From assembly GCA_013153375.1 (NCBI GenBank), contig JAADEN010000006.1, forward strand, positions 1 to 16,986: a stretch of DNA of 16,986 bases, given 5' to 3'. The notes under the pieces were generated by a model. The model worked only from the letters and a program-made list of their open reading frames with translations. It was not told the origin of the DNA and made no database searches. Position numbers and translations under genes: made by a program. Origin of the DNA: Chloroflexota bacterium (GTDB lineage: Bacteria; Chloroflexota; Anaerolineae; Anaerolineales; DRMV01). Positions 7,640 to 15,100 of the stretch are shown one piece after another; the stretch's first letter is position 1, and the number at the start of each line of letters is the position of its first letter.

Positions 7640-7645
7640 AGTATA
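7640..7645 (-). promoter_or_regulatory. -10 box of the regulator-kinase operon
   Basis: TATACT on the minus strand, about 46 nt before the regulator ATG. The hexamer 17 bp upstream is GC-rich and unlike a -35, so the promoter is either weak or activator-dependent. I looked for the 11-bp repeats found ahead of lipoprotein A and saw none convincing. Confidence 0.45.
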
Positions 7646-7707
7646 TAGCGAAAGGGAAGCCCCGGCGCGGGTTTTTGGCGCGCGGGCGCGCGCTTCGACC
7701 GCCGCGC

Positions 7708-7736
7708 TGGACAAACCCCCGCCCTTGGGGTAGAAT
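7708..7736 (+). promoter_or_regulatory. Sigma-70-type promoter of rpsT
   Basis: TGGACA at 7708-7713, a spacer of exactly 17 bp, and TAGAAT at 7731-7736. Both hexamers are one base from consensus. The predicted start near 7743 places the first leader hairpin at the 5' end of the mRNA. Confidence 0.75.
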
Positions 7737-7741
7737 AGCCC

Positions 7742-7787
7742 CCGCCTGGGGCCGAGGTGTTCCAGGCGGCTGTGCGCCGCGCACAGC
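7742..7787 (+). other. Two consecutive hairpins in the rpsT leader
   Basis: The first has 8-bp perfect arms CCGCCTGG (7742-7749) and CCAGGCGG (7762-7769). The second has 7-bp perfect arms GCTGTGC (7769-7775) and GCACAGC (7781-7787); they share one base and would stack. They occupy the 5' half of the leader, ahead of the Shine-Dalgarno sequence at 7813-7818. A role in mRNA stability or in S20 feedback is possible but not shown. Confidence 0.55.
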
Positions 7788-7824
7788 GCATCATGTCTCA
7801 AGGGTATGTGACAGGAGGCCGACC

Positions 7825-8115
7825 TTGCCGAACACTCGTTCTGCCAAGAAACGCTTGCGCCAAAACGAAAAACGCCGCTTGCGCAATCGCTGGTTCCGTG
7901 GCCGGGCCAAGACTTTCATCAAGAAGTCCCGCCAGGCCATCGAGCGCGGGGATGCGGAACAGGCCCGCTATTATGCCCAGTTGGCCGTCAAGGCCCTGGA
8001 CAAGGCCGCGGCCAAGGGCATTTTGCATCCCAACAATGTGGCCCGGCGCAAGAGCCGGCTGCTCAAACACCTGCGTCGTCTCGAGGCTCAGGGCGCTTCC
8101 GGCCAGGCCGCGTAA
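7825..8115 (+). CDS. rpsT: Small ribosomal subunit protein bS20
   Basis: A 96-residue basic protein that binds 16S rRNA and joins the 30S subunit early. The N-terminal PNTRSAKKRLRQNEKRRLRN is the bS20 signature; three helices follow, with the conserved KGILHPNNVARRKSRL block at 64-80. The start is a TTG at 7825: it gives the family N-terminus, and AGGAGG lies 6 nt upstream. No in-frame ATG gives a sensible alternative. The E. coli rpsT also starts with UUG, and there the weak start codon takes part in autogenous control, so the same may hold here. The gene has its own promoter and a terminator, so it is probably monocistronic. Confidence 0.95.
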   Translation: MPNTRSAKKRLRQNEKRRLRNRWFRGRAKTFIKKSRQAIERGDAEQARYYAQLAVKALDKAAAKGILHPNNVARRKSRLLKHLRRLEAQGASGQAA

Positions 8116-8138
8116 TCGCCCCGTCTTTGCCTCGTCGG

Positions 8139-8177
8139 ACGGGAACTCGTAGGCCGGGTTCCCGTTTTTGTTGTTTT
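8139..8177 (+). terminator. Intrinsic terminator after rpsT
   Basis: Perfect 8-bp arms ACGGGAAC (8139-8146) and GTTCCCGT (8158-8165), an 11-nt loop, then a T-rich tail (TTTTTGTTGTTTTG). It ends about 33 nt before the argS ATG. It should end most rpsT transcripts; read-through could supply argS, for which no separate promoter was seen. Confidence 0.8.
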
Positions 8178-8209
8178 GCCCGCCGCCCCACCCGTCGGGA
8201 GGAACCGCC

Positions 8210-10057
8210 ATGCTGGACGCGCTGCAACGCCAGGTGCTGGATCAAATCCGCGCTTATCTGGCCGAACACGACATCCCCGAGCCCAGGGAATGGCGCTTCG
8301 CGCCCGTGCCCGGCGAAGGCGTTTGGGGCTTCGGCCTGCCCCTGTTCCCCGTGGCCGCGGCCGAGGTGCGGGCCAAGGGCCTTCGGGTGCCCGTGCCCCA
8401 GCGCGCCCAGGAACTGGCCGCGGACCTGGCCCGGCAGATCCAAACCCTGGACGGCGTGCAGCGGGCCGAGGCCGTGCGCGGCTACCTCAATGTCTATGTG
8501 GACCCGCACCGCTTCGGCCAGCAAGTGGTGGACACCATCCTCCAGCAGGGCCCCGAGTTCGGTCGGGCTCCCCGCCGCGGCCAGCGCCTCATGGTCGAAT
8601 TTTCCCAGCCCAACACCCACAAGGCCTTCCATGTGGGCCACCTGCGCAATGTCATCCTGGGCGAGTCGGTGTGCCGCATCCTGGACGCCGCGGGCTACGA
8701 TGTGGTGCGGGCCAACTACCTGGGCGACATCGGCTGGCATGTCATCAAGTGGCTGTGGAATTACCTCACCTATCACGCGGGGGAAGAGCCCCCGGCCGAG
8801 GACAAGACCGTCTGGATCAGCCAACTGTACATCGAGGCCAACCGCCGCCTGAAGGAAAACCCCGAACTGGAGCCCCAGGTGCGGGCCCTGTTCCGCCGCT
8901 GGGAGGAGCAGGACCCCGAACTGGTCGCGCTGTGGGAGAAGACCCGCCAGTGGTCCATCGAGGGCTTTGAGGAAATCTACCGCCTGCTGGATGTGCACTT
9001 CGACCGGGTGTACTACGAGAGCGAGATGGAAGAGCCCGGCAAGGCCCTGGTCGAGGAACTCATCGCCAAGGGCATCGCCCGGGACCTGCGGCCCGAAGGG
9101 CCGGTCATCGTGCCCCTGGACGAACTGCTGGGCCTGGACAAGCCCACCTACCGCACTTATGTGGTGCTGCGCTCCGACGGCACCAGTTTGTACGCCACCA
9201 AGGACCTGCCCCTGGCCATCCAGAAGTTCCGGGAATACCCCGATCTGGTGCGCAGCATCTATGTCATTGATGTGCGCCAGTCCCTCTACATGAAGCAGAT
9301 TTTCAAGACCCTGGAACTCATGGGCTACGAGTGGGCGGATCGGCTGTACCACCTGGCCTACGAACTGGTGCTGCTGCCGGCCAACCTGGTGCGTGAGGTG
9401 GTGGAAGTGGATTTGGAGGCCGAGGCCCCGGCCCAAGAGGATTCCCCCAAACCCCAGGCCAAGGCCGCCAGTTCGCGCGAGGGCGCGGTGCTGCTGGACC
9501 AACTCTTCCGCGAGGCCCGGCAGCGGGCGCGGGCCATCGTGGACGAGAAGAACCCCGCCCTGCCCGAGGAGGCCAAGGAGCGGGTGGCCTGGCAGGTGGC
9601 CCTGGGCGCGCTCAAGTACAGCATGTTGGCCCGGGAGAACACCCGCTTCTTCACCTTCGACTGGGACCAGGCCCTGGACTTCAACGGCAACGCGTCGCCC
9701 ACCATCCAGTACGCGCATGTGCGCTGCGCCAGCCTGCTGCGCAAGGCCGGCGGCGTGCCGGAGGAATCGGTCAGGCCCGCGCACGACCTGCACCCCGCGG
9801 AGGTGGCCCTGATCTCCCGCCTGGCCGAGTTTCCGGGCGTGGTGCTGCGGGCCGCGGAGGAGTTCAAGCCCCTGCACATCACCAACGCCGCGTTCGCGCT
9901 GGCCCGCGCGTTCAACGACTTCTACGACCGCTGCCCTGTGCTGGCCGCGGACGACCCCGCCACCCGGGACTTCCGCCTGCGGCTGGTGGCCGCGACCAAG
10001 CAGGCCCTGGCCAACGCGCTGCACCTGCTGGGCATCGAAGCGCCCGAGGTGATGTGA
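8210..10057 (+). CDS. argS: Arginyl-tRNA synthetase (class I)
   Basis: Charges tRNA-Arg with arginine in the cytoplasm. The 615 residues comprise the N-terminal Add1 domain (about 1-110), the Rossmann catalytic core with the HIGH motif as HVGH (141-144, in FSQPNTHKAFHVGHLRN), and the C-terminal DALR anticodon-binding domain (IQYAHVRCASLLRK, ending LLGIEAPEVM). The KMSKS loop is unusual. Where many ArgRS proteins have KMSSREG, this one has KAASSREG (Lys418 to Gly425), preceded by about 20 residues rich in Glu, Ala and Pro. The residues after it (AVLLDQLF) are normal, so the frame is intact. The ATG at 8210 has GGGAGGA 6 nt upstream. The gene converges on amrS. Confidence 0.96.
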   Translation: MLDALQRQVLDQIRAYLAEHDIPEPREWRFAPVPGEGVWGFGLPLFPVAAAEVRAKGLRVPVPQRAQELAADLARQIQTLDGVQRAEAVRGYLNVYVDPHRFGQQVVDTILQQGPEFGRAPRRGQRLMVEFSQPNTHKAFHVGHLRNVILGESVCRILDAAGYDVVRANYLGDIGWHVIKWLWNYLTYHAGEEPPAEDKTVWISQLYIEANRRLKENPELEPQVRALFRRWEEQDPELVALWEKTRQWSIEGFEEIYRLLDVHFDRVYYESEMEEPGKALVEELIAKGIARDLRPEGPVIVPLDELLGLDKPTYRTYVVLRSDGTSLYATKDLPLAIQKFREYPDLVRSIYVIDVRQSLYMKQIFKTLELMGYEWADRLYHLAYELVLLPANLVREVVEVDLEAEAPAQEDSPKPQAKAASSREGAVLLDQLFREARQRARAIVDEKNPALPEEAKERVAWQVALGALKYSMLARENTRFFTFDWDQALDFNGNASPTIQYAHVRCASLLRKAGGVPEESVRPAHDLHPAEVALISRLAEFPGVVLRAAEEFKPLHITNAAFALARAFNDFYDRCPVLAADDPATRDFRLRLVAATKQALANALHLLGIEAPEVM

Positions 10058-10263
10058 AAGCCGTTGGCCGTTAGCCGGTGGTCGGCAGGGGCAGGGATTG
10101 GCTGCTCGCGATAGGTCAGGTTCGTTTTGAAGCGCCCTCCCCTACGAGGGGAAGGGCGCGGCCGTAGGGACGACCGGCTGGTCGCCCGCCGCGGGGTGGG
10201 GTTTTGCGGGCTGGGCGCGAAACACAACTATATTTGCCTGCGCCCGCCTCGCTTGCTTGCGCT
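10058..10263. repeat. Convergent intergenic region with repeat-family segments and hairpins
   Basis: No gene is seen in these 206 bp between argS and amrS, which point at each other. Positions 10059-10085 match 15646-15672 at 24 of 27 bases (an AGCCG..GGCCG..AGCCGGTGG..CGG core), so this is a member of the repeat family found further right. A strong hairpin has arms GCGCCCT (10132-10138) and AGGGCGC (10153-10159), with further pairing inside. A second, imperfect one at 10167-10190 (GGGACGACC against GGTCGCCC) resembles a GTAGGGGCGACC-type hairpin that I recall as common in many bacterial genomes. Neither is followed by a T run, although they may act as a weak bidirectional end for the two genes. 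Confidence 0.6.
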
Positions 10264-11406
10264 TTACCACAACCCCCGCGGCAGGCCGGGGCCGCCCAGG
10301 CGCACTTCCTGCGGCTTGTCGGGCCACAGCCCCGGGATGGATGTGCCGCACTTGGGGCAGGTGCCCTCGCCCGTGATGTGGTATTCCTGCACGATGTAGC
10401 CCCAACGCTTGATGAGCAACTCGCCGCACTGGGGGCACCAGGTGTGCTCGAAGGGCCCCACCCGGCCCGGCAGATTGCCCGCGTACACGAAGTTCAGCCC
10501 TTCTTCCTTGCCGATCTCGGCGGCCCGTATCAGTTGCTGCACCGTGGTGGGCGGCGGATCCTGCATCTGATAGTCGGGGTGAAACGCGGTCACATGCCAG
10601 GGGATGTCCTTGGACACCGAGACGATGAAGCGGGCCGCTTCGCGCAGTTCCTCCTCGCTGTCGTTCCAGCCCGGAATCACCAGCGTCACGATCTCGACCC
10701 AAAAGCCCATCTCGTGGGTCATGCGGATGGTGTCCAGCACCCGCTGGAGCACGCCGCCCAGTTGGCGGTAGTTCTTGTCGTTCATGGTCTTGAGGTCGAT
10801 CTTGTACGCATCCGTGTGCGGGCGGATGTACTCCAGCACCTCGCGGGTGGCGTTGCCGTTGGACACATAGCCGGTGATGAAGCCCTGCGCTTTGGCCGGG
10901 CGAAAGATGGCCATGGCCCATTCGCTGGTGATGAGGGGCTCGTTGTACGATGAGATGATGGCCCGCGCGCCCTCGCGTTCGGCCAGGCGCACCAGGTCCT
11001 CGGGCTGCACCCGATGGATGAAGCGCAGGGCCGCGTCGCTGGCCGGATCCCGCAGGGCCTGCGAAGTGAGCCAGTTCTGGCAGAAGGGGCAATGGTAATC
11101 GCAGCCCAACATGCCGAAAGTGAGCGCGTCGTGGCCCGGCCAGACATGATAAAAGGGCTTCTTCTCGATGGGATCCACCTGCAGCGCGGCCACATAGCCC
11201 CACGGCACATACAGCACGCCGTCCTTGTTGTAGCGCACCTGGCAGATGCCCCGCCGTCCTGGCCGGATGAGACAGCGGTGCCCGCACGCGTAGCAGCGCA
11301 CCGCGCCCTTGTCCAACTTCTCGTACAGTTCGCCCGGACGGGTGAGTTCGTCCAGAATCTCGCCCAGGGTCGTCCCCGATTTGGGGGGTAGGATTTTGTC
11401 GCTCAT
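10264..11406 (-). CDS. amrS: AmmeMemoRadiSam system radical SAM enzyme
   Basis: A 380-residue radical SAM protein of the AmmeMemoRadiSam group, whose reaction is not established. The order is typical: an N-terminal cysteine cluster (Cys38, 41, 45, 55 in CYACGHRCLI and GICQVR), the SAM-binding CxxxCxxC at Cys102-106-109 (GCDYHCPFCQNW), core blocks SYNEP (153-157), GYVSNGN (179-185) and YKIDLK (201-206), and a C-terminal zinc ribbon (CPQC at 324-327, CPKC at 350-353). It is related to pyruvate formate-lyase activases, but no glycyl-radical enzyme is nearby. Partner AMMECR1 and Memo proteins are often fused or adjacent; neither is in the window, so they may lie elsewhere. The start at 11406 has GGGAGGA 5 nt upstream; a longer frame to 11439 would reach almost to the -10 box. 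Confidence 0.92.
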   Translation of the reverse strand: MSDKILPPKSGTTLGEILDELTRPGELYEKLDKGAVRCYACGHRCLIRPGRRGICQVRYNKDGVLYVPWGYVAALQVDPIEKKPFYHVWPGHDALTFGMLGCDYHCPFCQNWLTSQALRDPASDAALRFIHRVQPEDLVRLAEREGARAIISSYNEPLITSEWAMAIFRPAKAQGFITGYVSNGNATREVLEYIRPHTDAYKIDLKTMNDKNYRQLGGVLQRVLDTIRMTHEMGFWVEIVTLVIPGWNDSEEELREAARFIVSVSKDIPWHVTAFHPDYQMQDPPPTTVQQLIRAAEIGKEEGLNFVYAGNLPGRVGPFEHTWCPQCGELLIKRWGYIVQEYHITGEGTCPKCGTSIPGLWPDKPQEVRLGGPGLPRGLW

Positions 11407-11444
11407 GGTCTTCCTCCCGAGGGGCGCGTGGCCCTTCAAGTATT

Positions 11445-11472
11445 AGTATACGGCATTGCGGCGTCTGGGCAA
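11445..11472 (-). promoter_or_regulatory. Promoter of amrS
   Basis: On the minus strand TTGCCC (11472-11467), a 16-bp spacer and TATACT (11450-11445). The predicted transcript starts about 32 nt before the amrS ATG, so amrS is likely transcribed separately from ndk, which ends at a terminator. Confidence 0.6.
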
Positions 11473-11535
11473 GGGCGCGATTTGGGGGACGCCCTCCGGG
11501 CGCGGCGCGGGCCCGCCGCGGAGCCCTTCCCCATG

Positions 11536-11570
11536 AAAACGGCCCTCGACGCACGCACGCCGAGGGCCGT
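11536..11570 (-). terminator. Intrinsic terminator after ndk
   Basis: Perfect 10-bp arms ACGGCCCTCG (11539-11548) and CGAGGGCCGT (11561-11570), a 12-nt loop, and on the minus strand a short T run (11539-11536). It begins 22 nt past the ndk stop codon. The stem is strong; the T run is short. Confidence 0.7.
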
Positions 11571-11592
11571 CTTCGAAGGCCAGGGCCGTCGC

Positions 11593-12045
11593 TCAGGCCT
11601 CGAAAATCCAGCGGTCCACATCCCGCTGCCAGGTCACCAACTCCTCGGGGCGGAACCACAGGTCGATCTCGAAGGCGGCAGTCTCGGGGCCGTCCGAGGC
11701 GTGGGTCAGATTGCGGCCGATTTCCAGGCCGAAATCGTGGCGGATGGTGCCGGGCGCGGCCTCGGTGGGGCGGGTCGCGCCCATGGTCTGGCGCACCGCA
11801 GCGATGGCGTGGGGGCCTTCCCAGACCATGGCCATGACGGGCCCCGAAGTGATGTATTCGATGAGCCCCTCGTAGAAGGGCTTGCCCTGGTGCACCGCGT
11901 AGTGCTTGGCGGCCAACTCGCGGGAAACCCGCATGAATTTGGCCCCCACCAAGCGCAGGCCGCGGTTCTCCAGGCGGCGGATGACTTCACCGATGAGCCC
12001 CCGCTGGACGCCGTCGGGCTTGACCATCACGAAAGTGCGTTCCAT
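11593..12045 (-). CDS. ndk: Nucleoside diphosphate kinase
   Basis: Transfers the gamma phosphate from ATP to other nucleoside diphosphates through a phosphohistidine in the cytoplasm. The 150-residue length is normal. Visible family blocks are the N-terminal ERTFVMVKPDGVQRGLIG (Lys9), HYAVHQGKPFYEGLIEYITSGPV (48-70), VRQTMGATRP (84-93), IRHDFG (101-106) and the active site NLTHASDGPETA with His115. The usual context is HGSDS; here it is HASDG, a mild change that leaves the catalytic residue intact. GGAGGA lies 5 nt before the ATG. The gene has its own promoter overlapping the end of the TPR gene and a terminator, so it can be expressed alone. Confidence 0.96.
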   Translation of the reverse strand: MERTFVMVKPDGVQRGLIGEVIRRLENRGLRLVGAKFMRVSRELAAKHYAVHQGKPFYEGLIEYITSGPVMAMVWEGPHAIAAVRQTMGATRPTEAAPGTIRHDFGLEIGRNLTHASDGPETAAFEIDLWFRPEELVTWQRDVDRWIFEA

Positions 12046-12092
12046 GCGTTTCCTCCGTGCAGGCGCAGAATGGAGCCCCGCAGGGCCCTGAG

Positions 12093-12121
12093 ATTGTACC
12101 CGGCTTGGGCTACCGCAGCAA
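12093..12121 (-). promoter_or_regulatory. Promoter of ndk
   Basis: On the minus strand TTGCTG (12121-12116), a 17-bp spacer and TACAAT (12098-12093), about 48 nt before the ndk ATG. The -35 overlaps the last codons of the TPR gene. Confidence 0.55.
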
Positions 12122-15100
12122 CTCCTCGGCCTTGAGGTAGGTGTCCAACGCGTCTTGCAGCCGTCCGGCCCGCGCGAACGCGTCGCCCAACAGTTGCAGC
12201 AGTTCCACGCTCATGGGATAGTAATACTGGGCCTGGAGCAGGTCTTCGATCACCTCGTCCAGGTATTTGCGCCGCCGGATGAGCCGCCGGTACAGGCGCA
12301 GACCGGTCTCCAGGTCGTCGTTGGCGATGGCCTCCCGGGCCCGGCGCAGGTCGTCCAGGTAGGGATCCTGCTCCTCGGGCAGCGGCTTGAGCGACATGGT
12401 CTCCGGCGGCGGGATGTGCTGCTGCGCGGGCACCCAGGCGGGCGGCGTGATCTCGACGCCCTCTTCTTCGGCGGTGGCCTCTTGCACCCATTCGAGGGTT
12501 TCCTGGGGGACGGGCTCCGCTTCGGCTTCGGCCTCGGCCGGGGCTGCCCCGGGCGCTTCCGCGGCGGTTGGGGCGGGTTCTTCCCACTCCGCGGTGGGGA
12601 TGAGCCACTCTTCCTCGTCCGGCGGCGTGGTGGGACGCTCGCGCGTTTGGGCCTCGGCCTGGGCTTCCATCCAGGCCAGGTTGGCGATGGCGTCTTCCAG
12701 GGTGTCGGATTCGGGGAGGGCCGTTTCCGCGACCTCGGCCTCGGCCTGCCCTTCTTCGCCTTCGGCCTGCAGCCTCAGCCACTCGGGGAGTTCCGCGGGC
12801 TCGGCTTCTTCCTCGGCCGCTTCTTCGACGGCTTCCTGCTCCCCGCTCTCCGCTTCCTGCTTGCGGAAGGTGAGGAGTTCCTCGGTCTTGGCGCCTTGCT
12901 TGGCGGCCAGTTGTTCCAGCCAGGCCAGGGCAGCCTCGTCGTCGCGCAGCACATCGGTGGGCAGTTCCGCGGCGGCCTCGGCTTCGGCTTCGGCCAGGGC
13001 CTCCTCGGCTTGGGCCTCCGCGTCGGCCAGCGCGGTTTCCACCGCGGCCTCCGCGTCGGCCTCGACCGCCTCGACCTCGAGGAGGGCTTCTTCCACCACG
13101 GCCTCGGCCTCGATCTCGACCTCAGCCTCGGGCAGCAGGGCCTCGGCTTCGGCCTCGGCCTGCCCTTCTTCGCCTTCGGCCTGCAGCGTCAGCCACTCGG
13201 GGAGTTCCGCGGGCTCGGCCTCTTCCTCGGGCGCTTCTGCGACGGCTTCCTGCTCCCCGCTCTCCGCTTCCTGCTTGAAGGTGAGCAGTTCCTCGGTCTT
13301 GGCGCCCTGTTTGGCGGCCAGTTGCTCCAGCCAGGCCAGGGCAGCCTCGTCGTCCCGCAGCACATCGGTGGGCAGTTCCGCGGCGGCCTCGGCCTCGGCT
13401 TCGGCTTCGGCTTCGGCCTCGGTCAGGGCCTCCTCGGCCTGGGCCTCCGCGTCGGCCAGCGCGGTTTCGACCGCGGCCTCCGCATCGGCTTCGACCGCCT
13501 CGACTTCGAGGAGGGTTTCTTCCACCACGGCCTCGGCTTCGATCTCGATCTCGGCCTCGGGCAGCAGGGCCTCGCCTTCGGCCTCGGCCTGCCCTTCTTC
13601 GCCTTCGGCCTGCAGCCTCAGCCATTCGGGAATCTCCGCGGGCTCGGCCTCAACCTCGGCCGCTTCTTGGACGGCTTCCTGCTCCCTGCTCTCGGCTTCC
13701 TGCTTGCGGAAGGTGAGGAGTTCCTCGGTCTTGGCGCCCTGCTTGGCGGCCAGTTGCTCCAGCCAGGCCAGGGCAGCCTCGTCGTCGCGCAGCACATCGG
13801 TGGGCAGTTCCGCGGCGGCCTCGGCTTCGACTTCGGCTTCGGCCAGGGCTTCCTCGGCCTGGGCTTCCGCGTCGGCCAGCGCGGTTTCGACCGCGGCCTC
13901 CGCGTCGGCCTCGACCTCGAGGAGGGTTTCTTCCACCACGGCCTCGGCCTCGATTTCGACCTCAGCCTCAGGCAGCAGGGCCTCGGCTTCGATTTCGACC
14001 TCAGCCTGCCCTTCTTCGCCTTCGGCCTGCAGCCTCAGCCACTCGGGGAGTTCCGCGGGCTCGGCCTCTTCCTCGGCTTCCTGCTCCCGCGTCAGCCATT
14101 CGGGCAAGGTCGCGGCCTCGGCCTCCGCGGGGGCCTGCGCCTCCCCTTCGCCGGGGCCGGCCGCAGCCCCTTTCTCTTCACCCGTGAGCCAGGCCGTCAA
14201 ATCTTCCAAAATGGCGGTGTCGGCCTCGCTTTCGGGCAGCCAGTCTTGGACCAGCCCCAGGACTTCCTCGGCTTCGGCCTCCCCTGCTTCGACCGGGGCC
14301 GCGGGGGTTTCTTCCGTGGCCGTGGGCCGCAAGGATTGCAGCCATTCGGGGATTTCCCCTTCGGCCAAAGGCTCGGCCTCTTCCTCTTCTTCGTCTTCGT
14401 CGCCCGCGACGGGAGAGGCCGCCGCGGCGTCGAGGGGCACTGCCGGATCCCGCGGCACCCAGCCGCTCTCTTGCATCCATTCGGGGATGAGTTCCTCGGC
14501 CTGTTCGGAGGGGACATAAGGGCTGCTTTCCTCGATGGCGGCTTCCTCGCTCAGGGCGAAGATTTCGTCTTCGGGCGGGCCCGTGTCCTCCTCGTCCAAC
14601 AGGCCCGTATCGCGCGCCACGGCCTCCAATTCCTCCAGCATGGGCATCTCGGCTTCGTCGGGCGCGGGCAGGGCTGCATCGAGGTCGCTGGTGTATTCCA
14701 ACTCCAGGCGCGGGACGCGGACTTTGTCCGCGGGCACGCGATCGGCCGAGGGATATTCGGGTCCGACGAAAGCCTCGTAGGGATCCAGTTCCAGCACGCG
14801 GCTCCAGTAATGCTGCGCCTGCTCCTCTTGGCCCTGGCGGCGCAGGATTTCGGCCATGATGCGGTTGGCCTGGAGGCAGTAGGGCAGTTTCTTCAACACG
14901 CGCGCACACGCGTCCGCGGCCTGCACCCACTGTCCGGCCTCGTAGTAGGCTTGCGCCAGCAGCACCCAGGCATCCAGACGCTTGGGATCGCGGTGCAAGA
15001 CGGCTTGCAATTCGACGATGCTTTGGTTGAACAGGCCGCTCTGCAGGTAGATGCGAGCCAGAGCCAAGCGGGTGAAGCGGATGCGCGGCGGCGCGACGCC

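Noticed and set aside
8063..10024. A minus-strand frame of 653 codons opposite argS
   Set aside because: Shadow of argS caused by high G+C; the plus strand encodes an unmistakable arginyl-tRNA synthetase.
10132..10190. Canonical intrinsic terminator for argS or amrS
   Set aside because: The hairpins are strong, but no T run follows on either strand, so they were recorded only as structures in a repeat region.
11593..12045. Loss of function in NDK because HGSDS is changed to HASDG
   Set aside because: His115 and the other visible catalytic and binding blocks are intact and the length is normal; a small change beside the histidine does not imply inactivity.
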